Positions 1 to 8,790 of a stretch of DNA of 64,000 nucleotides are shown here, piece after piece. The DNA comes from Streptomyces liliifuscus (GTDB lineage Bacteria > Actinomycetota > Actinomycetes > Streptomycetales > Streptomycetaceae): assembly GCF_016598615.1 (NCBI RefSeq), contig NZ_CP066831.1, positions 7,502,001-7,566,000 of the forward strand. Reading direction: 5' to 3'. Position numbers and translations under genes: made by a program. The first letter of the stretch is position 1. Each line of letters opens with the position of its first letter. The notes under the pieces are model-generated. The model had not been told where the DNA came from. It searched no databases and was given only the letters and a program-made list of their open reading frames with translations.

Positions 1-2022
1 GGGGCGGCGGCGCCCGGAGCGGCGAAGGCACGGCTGGGACTGGTCCGCGCGGGCCTCTGGCTGATCGCCGCGGTCCTGGCGGTACGGCAGGTCGCCGTCG
101 TCCTGAGCACGCCGAGAGGCGAACGGCTGACGGACCTGGAGACCTGGGTCGGACCCAACGGCGTGCTCCATGTGAACGGGTCGTTGTACGACTCGACCCA
201 GTTCACGGGCACACCCTTCGCCGGGCTCGTCCTCAAGCCCCTCACCCGTTCGGCCGAACAGGCCCTCGGCTGGGGCTGGACCTTCGGCACACTGCTGCTG
301 GTCGCGGCCCTCGGCCTGGTCGCCGCGCGCGCCCTGCCACAGCCCGTGAGCCGCCGAACGGCCCTGCTCGCCGCGCCCGTCGCGATCAGCCTGCTGATGC
401 TGTCGCTGCCCGTGCGCAACACGCTGTACCTCGGCCAGACCAGCATCATTCCCGTGCTGCTCGTGCTCCTCGGCTGCTTCGCCGTGCGCGGGGAACGGGC
501 GAGCGGGGTACTGATCGGGCTCGCGGCGGCCCTGCAGCCGACCGTGCTCCTCTTCGCGCCGCTCCTGTGGTTCACCGGCCGCCGCCGGGCCGCCGCCTCC
601 ACCGGGATCACCTTCGCCGCGGGCACCGCGCTCGCGTGGGCGGCGATGCCGCACGACTCGTACACGTACTGGGTGCACCACCTGGCGGGAGTCGGGCTCG
701 GGCGGCCCGCCGACGACCTCGCCAACCAGTCGCTGCACGGCGCGTTGCTGCGGCTCGGCCTCGAAGGCCCGCTGGAGATCGGGCTGTTCCTGGCGCTGGG
801 CGCGGCCGTCGCCGTGCTCGGCCTGCGCCGCGCCGTGCGCTACGCCCGCGACGGGCAGTTGCTGCTCGCGGTCGCGATCACCGGCTGTGTCGCCGTCGCC
901 GTGTCGCCCACCACCTGGCAGCACCAGCTGCTGTGGGTGCTGCTGGCGTTGGTCGGCCGGGTCGGCAAGAAGGCGGGCGACCGGTACGTATGGCCCGTGG
1001 CCGTCATCCTCGTGATGACGCTCCCGGCGAAGATGATGCTGCCGAACATGGCGGCCCTCTACCCGCTGCGTGACAACGTCGTCCTGCTCGCCGCCCTCGC
1101 CGCGGCCACCGTGGTTCCGTTTCTGTCCCGTACGTCGGAGTACTACCGGTCGCCCGTCCCGACCGAGTACGCGCGGCCGGTGCCCACGCGCTTCAAGCAC
1201 GTGCCGCTGCTGCCGTTCCTGCGCCGGGTCCTCACCCGACCCAACCTGCTGCTCGAACTGCTCCTGATCCGCGTCGGCTACTCCGCGTACCAGCAGGTCA
1301 GGCTCGCGGCGACCGGCGGCACCAACACGGGGGGCCGGGCCACCGCCGAGGAGCACGGCGAGCAGATCCACGCGATCGAGAAGTTCCTGCACATCGACGT
1401 CGAGCGCTGGGTCAACCACGCGGTGGTGGACGTCCCGTGGCTGCAGGGCTTCTTCGACTTCTACTACACGTCGTTCCACTTCGTGGTGCCGCTGAGCGTC
1501 CTCGGTGTCCTCTACGTCCGCCGCCCCGCCGAGTACCGCTGGGCCCGTGCGGCGCTCGGCTTCGCCACGCTGTTCGCGCTCGTCGGCTTCTGGCTCTACC
1601 CGCTGGCCCCGCCGCGGCTGATGCCGGGCCTCGGTTTCATCGACACCGTGCACGGCGTGCAGGACTTCTCCCAGCCGGACTACGGGACGCTGACCGCGCT
1701 CACCAACCAGTACGCGGCGATGCCCTCGCTGCACTTCGGCTGGTCGCTGTGGTGCGGGCTCGTCATCGCGATCCTCGCCCCGAAGTGGTGGATGAAGGCA
1801 CTCGGCCTGCTGCACCCGCTGTTCACGGTCTCCGCGATCGTGGCGACCGCCAACCACTGGGTCCTGGACGCGGCGGGCGGCGCGGCCGTCGTCGGCGCGG
1901 GCTTCGCCCTGACCTACCTCCTCCAGGGACCACGCCCGCGGCCGCTGGCCGAACCGGCGGCGGAGTCGGCGGAGGTCAGCATCGCGGAGCCGGTCCCGGC
2001 GAAGGGCCGTACCCCGAGCTGA
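1..2022 (+). CDS. Bifunctional GT87 glycosyltransferase / PAP2-type membrane protein (5' end outside window)
   Basis: The frame is open from base 1, so the gene starts upstream and at least 673 residues lie in the window. The first part is a multi-helix membrane protein resembling GT87 polyprenyl-phosphate-dependent mannosyltransferases. The last third (from about base 1250) looks like a PAP2_3 phosphatase/inositolphosphotransferase domain, with AMPSLHFGWSLW in place of the usual PSGH motif and NHWVLDAAGG carrying the downstream His and Asp. Fusions of these two modules are known in Streptomyces and presumably act on polyprenyl or inositol lipids at the membrane. An internal ATG at 163 is unlikely to be the start because the preceding codons already encode a hydrophobic helix. 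The 3' end overlaps the convergent gene by 47 bp. Confidence 0.75.
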   Translation, partial: GAAAPGAAKARLGLVRAGLWLIAAVLAVRQVAVVLSTPRGERLTDLETWVGPNGVLHVNGSLYDSTQFTGTPFAGLVLKPLTRSAEQALGWGWTFGTLLLVAALGLVAARALPQPVSRRTALLAAPVAISLLMLSLPVRNTLYLGQTSIIPVLLVLLGCFAVRGERASGVLIGLAAALQPTVLLFAPLLWFTGRRRAAASTGITFAAGTALAWAAMPHDSYTYWVHHLAGVGLGRPADDLANQSLHGALLRLGLEGPLEIGLFLALGAAVAVLGLRRAVRYARDGQLLLAVAITGCVAVAVSPTTWQHQLLWVLLALVGRVGKKAGDRYVWPVAVILVMTLPAKMMLPNMAALYPLRDNVVLLAALAAATVVPFLSRTSEYYRSPVPTEYARPVPTRFKHVPLLPFLRRVLTRPNLLLELLLIRVGYSAYQQVRLAATGGTNTGGRATAEEHGEQIHAIEKFLHIDVERWVNHAVVDVPWLQGFFDFYYTSFHFVVPLSVLGVLYVRRPAEYRWARAALGFATLFALVGFWLYPLAPPRLMPGLGFIDTVHGVQDFSQPDYGTLTALTNQYAAMPSLHFGWSLWCGLVIAILAPKWWMKALGLLHPLFTVSAIVATANHWVLDAAGGAAVVGAGFALTYLLQGPRPRPLAEPAAESAEVSIAEPVPAKGRTPS

Positions 2023-3682
2023 TCCGGTACTCGCCCGGCTCGGTCACCGTCAGGCGCGTGAACTCGCCGGCCTTCTCCAGGCAGCCGCCCTCGGCGTACA
2101 GCCAGGGCGAGAAGGCGACGCGCACGGTCACCGAGCCGGCCCGCGGGACGTGCACGAGGACCTGGGCGCTGTCGGCCCGCACGACGGCGGCGGGCCTCGA
2201 CACCAGGGGCACCGCCCCGCGCACGCGGTAGACCCGCCAGTTCACGTCCCGCCACACCGGCTCCAGCCACTCGGTGCCCCGCGCGACCAGGCGCGCCTCG
2301 TCCTCCGCGAAGCCGTCCGGCTTCCCCGAGGGCAGCACGACGAACCCGACCGCCCACCGGTCCAGCCAGGCGCGGTACGTCGTCTCCGAGAACGTCCCGT
2401 CGTAGAAGAGCCGGCCCCGCTCCATGTCCAGCTGCCGGTTCCAGCCGCGCGCCAGGTTCACATGCGGGGCGAGTGCGGTCGCCTCGCGGTGGTTGCGGGC
2501 CGGGACCACCTCGACGCGCGTACGGTCGGCGCCGAGCCGGTCCAGGGCCTCCACGACGCTGGTGGTGTCGTGGGCCCAGGCCGGTACCACCGTCGACACC
2601 TGCAGATCATCGACCGTCTTCTTGCCGACCCAGCCCACGGAGAAGACCAGCGCCATGGCGAGAGCAACCCGTCTCTGCTTGCTGCGCCTGCGGGGCACCC
2701 CGGCCGGTGCCGAGGTGGCCGGCACCGCGAGCAGCGCGGCCAGCAGGGCGGCCGGTGCGAACAGTTCCGCGAGCCGTTCCACGTTCGTGCCGACCGGGGA
2801 GGGGATCAGATACGTGAGGACCGTCCCGGCCGCGTACACGACGGCTCCCCAGCGCAGCACCCGCCAGCCGCGCGGCGCGAGGGTCAGTACGACGAGGCCG
2901 ATCACGACGGGCGGCCAGATCCGGGCCGCGGGCATCAACTGCTCGCCGGTGAACGGGAACAGCAGGGTGGTGGTGCCCACCACCACGACCGGCGGGACGA
3001 TCAGCGTGGCGGCCCGCACCCGGTCCCGTACGAGGGCGTGGCCGGCGCCCGCCACGACCAGGAACAGCCCGGCCACCGGGCTCGCCATGGTCGCCAGCGC
3101 CGCGTACGCCACCGCGAGCGGCACGCGGCGCTCCCGGGTCAGCAGCACACAGGCCGCGAGTCCGAGCGCGACTCCGAGGGCGAAGGTGGTCCGCCCCGAA
3201 GCGACGTTGCACCACAGCGCGAGCGAGGCGAGCAGTGCCGGGCCGAGCGGCCGGCGGATCCCCGTACGGACGATGAGGACCGAGGCCAGCCAGGCGGCGA
3301 GGAGCCCGGAGGCGACGGTGACCGTGCGCACGCCGAAGGCTGCCATTAAATAGGGCGAGATCAGGCTGTAGTTGGCGGTGTGCATCCCGCCGTACCAGAA
3401 CAGGCTGTACGCCGAACCGCCGTGCCGGGACGCGAAGTCGGCCCAGGCCTCCTGCGCCGCGAGATCACCGCCGCCGGTGGCCAGGAACAGCCACCACACC
3501 ACATAGAGCGGCACGGTCGGCAGCGTGGCGAGGAGGGGAACGCGGTACCGCCTCCAAACCGGGCGGAGGTCCCGCTTCCTGGAGGTGGCCGCGCCCTCCG
3601 GCCGGACGAGTGACAGTTCGGCTGGGACCACGGCTCGGCTTTTCCGTTCGAAGTCTTCGAAGGTGTCAGTTGGCTGTGCCAT
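1976..3682 (-). CDS. Polytopic membrane protein, GT-C-like, unknown function
   Basis: 568 residues with a charged cytoplasmic N-terminus (to about residue 48), then about ten hydrophobic segments, then a soluble C-terminal domain of about 180 residues rich in Trp and Arg. The alternation of helices and short loops with an extracellular C-terminal domain resembles GT-C membrane glycosyltransferases, but I see no diagnostic catalytic motif, so the function is open. Related Streptomyces proteins are often labelled simply membrane protein or MFS transporter. The ATG at 3682 has no obvious Shine-Dalgarno sequence. Its stop lies inside the 3' end of the GT87/PAP2 gene, a tail-to-tail arrangement that may pair the two functionally. 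Confidence 0.7.
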   Translation of the reverse strand: MAQPTDTFEDFERKSRAVVPAELSLVRPEGAATSRKRDLRPVWRRYRVPLLATLPTVPLYVVWWLFLATGGGDLAAQEAWADFASRHGGSAYSLFWYGGMHTANYSLISPYLMAAFGVRTVTVASGLLAAWLASVLIVRTGIRRPLGPALLASLALWCNVASGRTTFALGVALGLAACVLLTRERRVPLAVAYAALATMASPVAGLFLVVAGAGHALVRDRVRAATLIVPPVVVVGTTTLLFPFTGEQLMPAARIWPPVVIGLVVLTLAPRGWRVLRWGAVVYAAGTVLTYLIPSPVGTNVERLAELFAPAALLAALLAVPATSAPAGVPRRRSKQRRVALAMALVFSVGWVGKKTVDDLQVSTVVPAWAHDTTSVVEALDRLGADRTRVEVVPARNHREATALAPHVNLARGWNRQLDMERGRLFYDGTFSETTYRAWLDRWAVGFVVLPSGKPDGFAEDEARLVARGTEWLEPVWRDVNWRVYRVRGAVPLVSRPAAVVRADSAQVLVHVPRAGSVTVRVAFSPWLYAEGGCLEKAGEFTRLTVTEPGEYRISSGYGPSPGPAPRC

Positions 3683-3752
3683 CCGTGAAGACGCGTAACG
3701 GACCGGAAACGTTCACTCCTTTTCGGGCACGGGGCAACCCATTGGAACCCGG

Positions 3753-3794
3753 GGGAGGCAGGGGCGGGGCGTAGGGGGGATGCCCCTGCCTCCC
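3753..3794 (-). terminator. Hairpin terminator after the P450 gene
   Basis: A perfect 13-bp inverted repeat (GGGAGGCAGGGGC at 3753-3765 and its complement at 3782-3794) with a 16-nt loop, 21 nt beyond the P450 stop. There is no T-tract, which is usual in Streptomyces. Confidence 0.6.
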
Positions 3795-3815
3795 GCGTAG
3801 CGGGTCACCGGCGGC

Positions 3816-5060
3816 TCAACCGGCGCTGACCTGCAGTTCCTTGACGCCGTTGATCCAGGCCGAGCGCAGCCGGCGCGGGTCGCCGACCAGCCGGAGGCCG
3901 GGCATCGCGTCGGCGATCGCGTTGAAGATCAGGTCGATCTCCAGGGTGGCCAGCGACTTGCCGAGGCAGAAGTGCGGGCCGCCGCCCCCGAAGCCGAGGT
4001 GTGGATTCGGGTCGCGGGTGATGTCGAAGACCTCCGGTGTTTCGAAGACCTCCGGGTCGTTGTTGGCGGAGGAGTAGAAGATGCCGACGCGGTCGCCCTT
4101 CTTGATCTGTTTGCCGCCCAGTTCGGTGTCCCGGGTCGCCGTGCGCTGGAAGGAGACGACGGGTGTCGCCCAGCGGACGATCTCCTCGGCGGCGGTCGCC
4201 GGGCGCTCCCGCTTGTAGAGGTCCCACTGGTCGGCGTGGGTGAGGAAGGCGTGCATGCCGTGGGTGATGGCGTTACGGGTCGTCTCGTTGCCCGCGACGG
4301 CCAGCATCAGTACGAAGAAGCCGAACTCGTCCGAGCCGAGGTTGCCCTCGTCCTCGGCGGCGACCAGGGTGCTGACGATGTCCTTGGCCGGACACTGCTT
4401 GCGGTCGGCGGCCATGTTCATCGCGTAGGCGAGGATCTCGGTGGCCGACTCGGCGCCGATCTCCTCGGTGATGGCGTACTCCGGGTCGTCGTACGCAATC
4501 ATCTTGTTGGACCAGTCGAAGATCTTGGCGCGGTCCTCCTGCGGGATGCCGATCAGCTCGGCTATCGCCTGGAGGGGCAGTTCGCAGGCGACCTCGGCCA
4601 CGAAGTCGAAGGAACCGCCGGGGCCCGCGTTCGCCAGCGCGGTCTCCACGATCCGGCCCGCGCGGCCGCGCAGGTTCTCCTCCAGCGCGCGGATGGCGCG
4701 CGGGGTGAAGCCGCGCTGGACGATCTGGCGGACCCGGGTGTGCTCGGGCGGATCCATGTTCAGCAGGATCAGCCGCTGGGCGTCGATCGCGTCGCGCTCG
4801 ATGTGCTCGCCGAAGCGGATGATCGCGGTGTTGAGAGTGGAGGAGAACAACTCGGGGTGCGTGGACACGTACTTGACGTCGGCGTGCCGGGTGACGGCCC
4901 AGTAGCCCTCGTCCCCGAAGCCGGCGAGATTGGGCGGCTGGGGGATCCAGCGGACCGGTTCGGTCCGACGCAGCTCGGCGAACTCCGGGAAGGGCACGCG
5001 GTGGTGCAGCACGTCGGGGTCGGTGAAATCGAACCCGTCGGGCAGCGCTGGACAGGTCAT
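3816..5060 (-). CDS. cyp125: Cytochrome P450, CYP125 family (steroid C26/C27 monooxygenase)
   Basis: 414 residues. The I-helix AGNET (256-260), the K-helix ExxR (E293, R296) and the heme loop FGGGGPHFCLG with ligand Cys365 are all present. The N-terminus (MTCPALPDGFDFTDPD) and the stretches NMDPPEHTR and EIVRWATPV match mycobacterial CYP125A1 as I remember it. That enzyme oxidises the terminal methyl of cholesterol/cholestenone to alcohol, aldehyde and acid, opening side-chain beta-oxidation. The ATG at 5060 is chosen over a TTG two codons upstream because GGAG sits 6 nt before it. The upstream region shared with the divergent thiolase contains KstR-like and CTGAY palindromes, so induction by sterol intermediates is likely. 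Its electron donor may be the 3Fe-4S ferredoxin encoded at 20072. Family placement is strong; substrate is inferred. Confidence 0.9.
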   Translation of the reverse strand: MTCPALPDGFDFTDPDVLHHRVPFPEFAELRRTEPVRWIPQPPNLAGFGDEGYWAVTRHADVKYVSTHPELFSSTLNTAIIRFGEHIERDAIDAQRLILLNMDPPEHTRVRQIVQRGFTPRAIRALEENLRGRAGRIVETALANAGPGGSFDFVAEVACELPLQAIAELIGIPQEDRAKIFDWSNKMIAYDDPEYAITEEIGAESATEILAYAMNMAADRKQCPAKDIVSTLVAAEDEGNLGSDEFGFFVLMLAVAGNETTRNAITHGMHAFLTHADQWDLYKRERPATAAEEIVRWATPVVSFQRTATRDTELGGKQIKKGDRVGIFYSSANNDPEVFETPEVFDITRDPNPHLGFGGGGPHFCLGKSLATLEIDLIFNAIADAMPGLRLVGDPRRLRSAWINGVKELQVSAG

Positions 5061-5082
5061 CGGCAACTCCAGGTCGTGCGAC

Positions 5083-5176
5083 GGTCGGGTTCTGTCGTGT
5101 TCTGACGGTCGGGCTCTGTCGGTCGAGTTCCGGCAGTCGGGATCTGCCGGTCGGGTGCTGTCGTGTTCTGACGGTC
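5083..5176. repeat. 28-bp direct repeats in the P450 upstream region
   Basis: Copies at 5083-5110 and 5149-5176 differ at one base; between them are two more degenerate GTCGGGnTCTGyCGGTCG-type units. Each 28-mer ends in TTCTGACGGTC, and the distal copy runs into the full CTGAY palindrome while the proximal copy provides only its half-site. Confidence 0.75.
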
Positions 5177-5182
5177 CATCAG
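5168..5182. promoter_or_regulatory. CTGAY-N5-RTCAG palindrome (site A)
   Basis: CTGACGGTCCATCAG; its reverse complement CTGATGGACCGTCAG closely matches the sites at 18554 and 18570. It lies 24 bp from a KstR-like site in the cyp125 upstream region. The cognate protein is unknown. Confidence 0.6.
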
Positions 5183-5205
5183 GTACCGGGAATTGCCGTG
5201 AAGGT

Positions 5206-5219
5206 AGTAACGGGTTCTA
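5206..5219. promoter_or_regulatory. KstR-like operator, cyp125 side
   Basis: AGTAACGGGTTCTA keeps seven of the eight fixed positions of the KstR consensus TnnAACnnGTTnnA (the first T is A). It lies within the imperfect palindrome GTAGTAACGGGTTCTAC. Confidence 0.6.
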
Positions 5220-5332
5220 CAAGTGGCAAGAGGCGCGACAACCCGAATTGCGTGCGGAAGTCGTGCAGATCGCGACTTCGGGAGCTGCACGACCCTTGCG
5301 GTGACGGACGCCGGGTCAGCAGACTGCAGGCA

Positions 5333-5354
5333 GAACTAGAACGCGTACTAGTTC
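5333..5354. promoter_or_regulatory. KstR-like operator upstream of the thiolase
   Basis: A 22-bp near-perfect palindrome: GAACTAG and CTAGTTC arms around a core AACGCGTA. The KstR core at 5337-5350 (TAGAACGCGTACTA) has a single mismatch, and the arms extend the symmetry as in mycobacterial KstR operators. It lies about 60 bp before the thiolase start. Confidence 0.75.
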
Positions 5355-5415
5355 AGCGTGGCGGGTGGGCCGGGACGCCCGCGCCGCGCGGGTGACCCGA
5401 GGAGAGGAACTCCCC

Positions 5416-6585
5416 ATGGCCGCGGAACCCGTGATCGTAGAAGCCGTGCGCACCCCCATCGGCAGGCGTGGCGGCGCACTCGCCAACCTGCACCCCGCCT
5501 ACCTGCTGGGCGAGACCTACCGAGAACTCCTCGGCCGTACGGGTATCCACGCGGACTGCGTCGAGCAGGTCGTCGGCGGAGCCGTCACCCACGCCGGCGA
5601 GCAGTCGGGCAACCCCGCCCGTACGGCATGGCTCGCGATGGGACTGCCGTACGAGACGGCGGCGACGACCGTGAACGCGCAGTGCGGATCCTCGCAGCAG
5701 GCCTCCCACATGGTCGCCAACATGGTCGCGGCGGGCGTCATCGACATCGGTATCAGCTGTGGCGTCGAGGTCATGTCCCGAGTGCCGCTCGGAGCCGCCT
5801 CCAAGCACGGTCCTGGCAAGCCGACCCCCGACGAGTGGAACGTCGACCTGCCGAACCAGTTCGAGGCCGCCGAGCGCATCGCCCGTCATCGGGGGCTGAC
5901 CCGCGAGAACGTGGACTCGCTGGGCCTCATCTCGCAGGAGCGGGCCGCGGCGGCGTGGGCGGAGGAGCGCTTCAAGCGGGAGACGTTCGCCGTCCAGGTG
6001 CCCACCACGGAGGACGAGCAGCGGGCCGGGCAGGGCATGTGGCGCCTGGTCGACCGTGACGAGGGCCTGCGCGACACGTCCATGGAGGCGTTGGCCGGCC
6101 TGAAGCCGGTGATGCCGACGGCGGTGCACACGGCGGGGAACTCGTCGCAGATCTCCGACGGTGCGTCTGCCTTGATGTGGGCGTCGAAGAGGATGGCTCG
6201 GGCGCTGAAGCTCCGGCCGCGGGCGCGGATCGTCGCTCAGGCGCTGGTGGGGTCGGACCCGCACTTCCACCTCGACGGCCCGATCGACGCGACGAAGGCG
6301 GTGCTGGGGAAGGCGGGGATGTCTCTGAAGGACATCGACGTCATCGAGGTCAACGAGGCATTCGCGTCAGTGGTGTTGAGCTGGGCCCAGGTCTTCGAAC
6401 AGGACCTGGAGAAGGTCAACGTGAATGGTGGCGCGATCGCGCTCGGGCACCCCGTGGGTGCCACCGGGGCGCGGCTCATCACCACGGCACTCCATGAACT
6501 GGAGCGCCGGGACAAGGAGTTCGCGCTCATCACGATGTGCGCGGGTGGCGCGCTGGCCACCGGGACGATCATTCAGCGGTTGTAG
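5416..6585 (+). CDS. fadA5: FadA5-type steroid 3-ketoacyl-CoA thiolase
   Basis: 389 residues, the usual degradative thiolase length. Catalytic residues are visible: Cys90 in NAQCGSSQQ, His345 in GHPVGATG and Cys375 in MCAGGAL. The sequence follows mycobacterial FadA5 (Rv3546) closely as I recall it (VIVEAVRTPIG, DLPNQFEAAERIA, EVNEAFASVVLSWA). FadA5 cleaves acetyl- or propionyl-CoA from steroid side-chain 3-ketoacyl-CoA esters. The ATG at 5416 is preferred over an in-frame GTG 51 nt upstream, because GAGGAGAGGAA precedes it and the protein then starts like FadA5. It is divergent from cyp125 with shared operators. The 3' end overlaps the convergent DUF397 gene by 17 bp. Confidence 0.9.
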   Translation: MAAEPVIVEAVRTPIGRRGGALANLHPAYLLGETYRELLGRTGIHADCVEQVVGGAVTHAGEQSGNPARTAWLAMGLPYETAATTVNAQCGSSQQASHMVANMVAAGVIDIGISCGVEVMSRVPLGAASKHGPGKPTPDEWNVDLPNQFEAAERIARHRGLTRENVDSLGLISQERAAAAWAEERFKRETFAVQVPTTEDEQRAGQGMWRLVDRDEGLRDTSMEALAGLKPVMPTAVHTAGNSSQISDGASALMWASKRMARALKLRPRARIVAQALVGSDPHFHLDGPIDATKAVLGKAGMSLKDIDVIEVNEAFASVVLSWAQVFEQDLEKVNVNGGAIALGHPVGATGARLITTALHELERRDKEFALITMCAGGALATGTIIQRL

Positions 6586-6784
6586 CGGCCCAGTTGAGGA
6601 ACGTGGTGAAGGTGGCGGGGTCGAGGGTGAGGGTTGGCCCCGCCGGGTTCTTTGAGTCGCGGATGGCGATGGTGGGGGCGGGGGCGGCGGGTATGTCGGC
6701 CACCTCGACGCACTCGCCGCCTTGGTCGCTGCTGTAACTGGACTTACGCCACTGGATCCCCGTCGGCATCGCGTTGTTCGCCAT
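6569..6784 (-). CDS. DUF397 small protein
   Basis: 71 residues with the DUF397 signature WRKSSYSSDQGGECVEVA near the N-terminus and a terminal FLNW-type segment. These small proteins are encoded beside XRE/DUF5753 regulators in Streptomyces (whiJ/abaA-type loci) and are thought to modulate or be partners of the regulator; the biochemical role is not established. A strong GGAGGAA precedes the ATG at 6784. The gene overlaps the upstream regulator gene by 41 bp, implying translational coupling, and its end overlaps the thiolase. Confidence 0.85.
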   Translation of the reverse strand: MANNAMPTGIQWRKSSYSSDQGGECVEVADIPAAPAPTIAIRDSKNPAGPTLTLDPATFTTFLNWAATTAE

Positions 6785-7592
6785 AGCGTTCCTCCATCAC
6801 CCGCCGGATCAGCTCCGCCGAATCCCTGATGGAGAGAGCAGCGGCCTGAAGATGATCGTAACGGAGCGAACAGTCCTTGACCGTGTCCGGGTTGGCGGTC
6901 GGGTGTCCGCTTCCGTAGTGCTCCGTGTAGACGATGGCTGGGTCGCCGGTGAAGCGGAAGAGGGTGAATGAGCCTGTCAGTCCCGCGTGTGCTCCTACGG
7001 AGAACGGCAACACCTGGATGTTGATCCGGGGATTGTGCTCGAAGGCCAACAGGTGGGCCAGTTGTCCCCGCATGGTCTCCCGGCCGCCGATCTCCTGGCG
7101 GAGAGCCGCCTCGCTGATGACCGCCCACAGGACCGGCGGCTCGTTCTTCTCGAAGATGCGCTGGCGGGCGAGGCGTACGGTGGTGCGGTCGTCGAGGTCG
7201 CTCCGATCCAGCGTGCCGAGCACGGCGCGGGCGTATGCCTCGGTCTGGAGCAGCCCATGGACCGAGTGCGTGTGGAAGGTGCAGATCTCAACCGCCCGCG
7301 CTTCCAACTCCGCCACCTGTTGGAACCAGGCCGGTAGTTGACTGCGCATCACCAGCGCGACGAGTCGCGACAGCAACCCGCCCGTCCCCAGCGCCGCGTC
7401 CACCCGCTCGCTGAACTCCTGCGTGGGCAGCTTGCGGGCCGTTTCGATCTGGCCGACCAGTGAGCCCGTGTAGTTGACGATGTCGCCGAGCTGTTTCTGG
7501 GTGAGTTCGGCGGCCTCGCGATGCCGTCGCAACTCGAACCCGTAGTAGTCGAGCGGCGACGCGCCCGGGTCGAGGACGTTGATGTGGGTCAC
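6744..7592 (-). CDS. XRE-family helix-turn-helix regulator with DUF5753 domain (WhiJ-like)
   Basis: 282 residues. An XRE helix-turn-helix occupies about residues 15-75 (LRRHREAAELTQKQLGDIV, GSLVGQIE). The remainder is a DUF5753 domain containing the typical CTFHTHSVHGLLQTEAYARA and AALRQEIGG motifs. Such proteins are DNA-binding regulators that work with small DUF397 proteins and often affect development or antibiotic production. The GTG at 7592 is preceded by GAGAGG at suitable spacing; longer in-frame extensions lack family similarity. It is divergent from an ATP-binding anti-sigma-like gene, completing a three-gene module that Streptomyces genomes carry in many paralogous copies. Confidence 0.85.
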   Translation of the reverse strand: MTHINVLDPGASPLDYYGFELRRHREAAELTQKQLGDIVNYTGSLVGQIETARKLPTQEFSERVDAALGTGGLLSRLVALVMRSQLPAWFQQVAELEARAVEICTFHTHSVHGLLQTEAYARAVLGTLDRSDLDDRTTVRLARQRIFEKNEPPVLWAVISEAALRQEIGGRETMRGQLAHLLAFEHNPRINIQVLPFSVGAHAGLTGSFTLFRFTGDPAIVYTEHYGSGHPTANPDTVKDCSLRYDHLQAAALSIRDSAELIRRVMEERYGEQRDADGDPVA

Positions 7593-7670
7593 GTACGGAC
7601 CTCTCTCGCACGATGTGCAACTCGGCCCACTGCGGGACCAGTTGTATCCGTTCTGTGGCCGAGGGTAGTC

Positions 7671-8114
7671 ATGCGAGGTCAGCCTTGTGGGGTGAACTAC
7701 TACATTCCCCCCACCCTCGCGGGCCCCCGCACCGCCCAGTACCGCATGCGCCTCACCGTCGGCGAGCACTCGCCTCAGTACGTCCGCCGCATCGTGCGGT
7801 CGTACCTGCGCGAGTGGGAGATGGCCGAGCTGACCGACGCCGTGGAACTGGCCGTGACCGAGCTCCTCGCCAACGTCGTACGCCATGTCCCGGACCGGCG
7901 CTGCGAGTTCCTGCTGCTGCGGCAGGTGGCGGGGGTCCGGGTGGAGGTGACGGACGGGTCCTCGCGTCTTCCGTCGATTCCCGTCGAGCTGTCACCCGAG
8001 TCGGAAGGCGGACGCGGGCTCGTACTGCTCGACGCGGTGGCTGACAAGTGGGGAGTTGATCCTCTGTCCGGCGGCGGTAAGAGCGTGTGGTTCGAGTGCG
8101 GAAGCACGCTCTGA
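7671..8114 (+). CDS. Anti-sigma-factor-like ATP-binding protein (HATPase_c_2)
   Basis: 147 residues with the GHKL ATPase boxes of RsbW/SpoIIAB-type kinases: an N box in ELAVTELLANVVRH, a G1 region VEVTDGSS and a G2 region EGGRGLVLLDAVADKWGV. In Streptomyces such stand-alone ATPases accompany XRE/DUF397 pairs. The target here, perhaps a sigma factor or an anti-anti-sigma protein, is not in the window. The ATG at 7671 follows GAGGG at 5-nt spacing. About 80 bp separate it from the divergent regulator start, so the promoters probably overlap. Confidence 0.8.
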   Translation: MRGQPCGVNYYIPPTLAGPRTAQYRMRLTVGEHSPQYVRRIVRSYLREWEMAELTDAVELAVTELLANVVRHVPDRRCEFLLLRQVAGVRVEVTDGSSRLPSIPVELSPESEGGRGLVLLDAVADKWGVDPLSGGGKSVWFECGSTL

Positions 8115-8247
8115 CGGCGGGAGCGGCGGCCGGACGGGCTGTGGGAGTGGACCGTCGGCCGGTCGACCTCTCGGATACCGGAGAACGCCATGTCGTGTTC
8201 ATGGTCACGTCATGGGAAGTCCGTCGCTCCCCTCGATTCTCGCGCTC

Positions 8248-8772
8248 ATGACATCTCGAAGAACCTCGCTGAGGCTGGGCCTGTCCATGGGGCTCTCCGG
8301 CCTCCTGCTGGCCGTCGCGGGTGCCCTCACCCCCGCGGCGGCGGCGACCAACTGGTCGTACTTCAACGACTTCGGACAGCCCTGTCTCCGCTCGTCGACC
8401 GCGAGCACCAACGTCTGGGTGAGCACCAGTTGCCCGGACAACAGCTCCGTCAAATGGCACTGGGGCGCGGAGTCGAACCAGTGGGGCGGCCACACGATGC
8501 GCCGACTTGTGAGCAACGCCAACGGCGGTTGCCTCACCACGGATGTCGGCGCCGAGACGAACGCTGTTCGGACGGAGCCTTGCGGAGGCGGCCGTTCGGG
8601 ACAGTTCTGGACCGCCGACGGCGACTACTTCCAGAACCAGAACGGGAACTACCTCCGTACCTCTCCCAGCGGTGACGGCGTCTACACCAGCCCCTGGAGC
8701 GTGATCGCGGACTACGACATCGACATCACGCGGTTCGTCTGGTGGGGCTTCAACGGCAGCGACTGGGACTGA
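8248..8772 (+). CDS. Secreted ricin-fold-like small protein
   Basis: 174 residues. A Sec signal peptide (charged MTSRRTSLRLG, hydrophobic LSGLLLAVAGAL, AAAA cleavage region) is followed by a mature part with six cysteines and trefoil-like repeats: PCLRSSTAS, GGCLTTDVG, and SGQFWTADGDYF resembling a QxW motif. This suggests a carbohydrate-binding beta-trefoil, though the QxW motifs are weak. Neither the ATG at 8248 nor an in-frame ATG at 8212 has a convincing ribosome binding site; 8248 is preferred because it gives a standard signal peptide. A perfect hairpin follows the stop. Confidence 0.6.
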   Translation: MTSRRTSLRLGLSMGLSGLLLAVAGALTPAAAATNWSYFNDFGQPCLRSSTASTNVWVSTSCPDNSSVKWHWGAESNQWGGHTMRRLVSNANGGCLTTDVGAETNAVRTEPCGGGRSGQFWTADGDYFQNQNGNYLRTSPSGDGVYTSPWSVIADYDIDITRFVWWGFNGSDWD

Positions 8773-8790
8773 CGCATTCGGCTCCGGTGA

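Larger units (their letters stand above)
5061..5415. other. Divergent regulatory region between cyp125 and thiolase
   Basis: 355 bp without a gene. It holds two 28-bp direct repeats with related degenerate units between them (5083-5176), a CTGAY palindrome (5168-5182), two KstR-like operators (5206-5219 and 5337-5350) and the thiolase ribosome binding site (GAGGAGAGGAA at 5399-5409). Confidence 0.75.
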
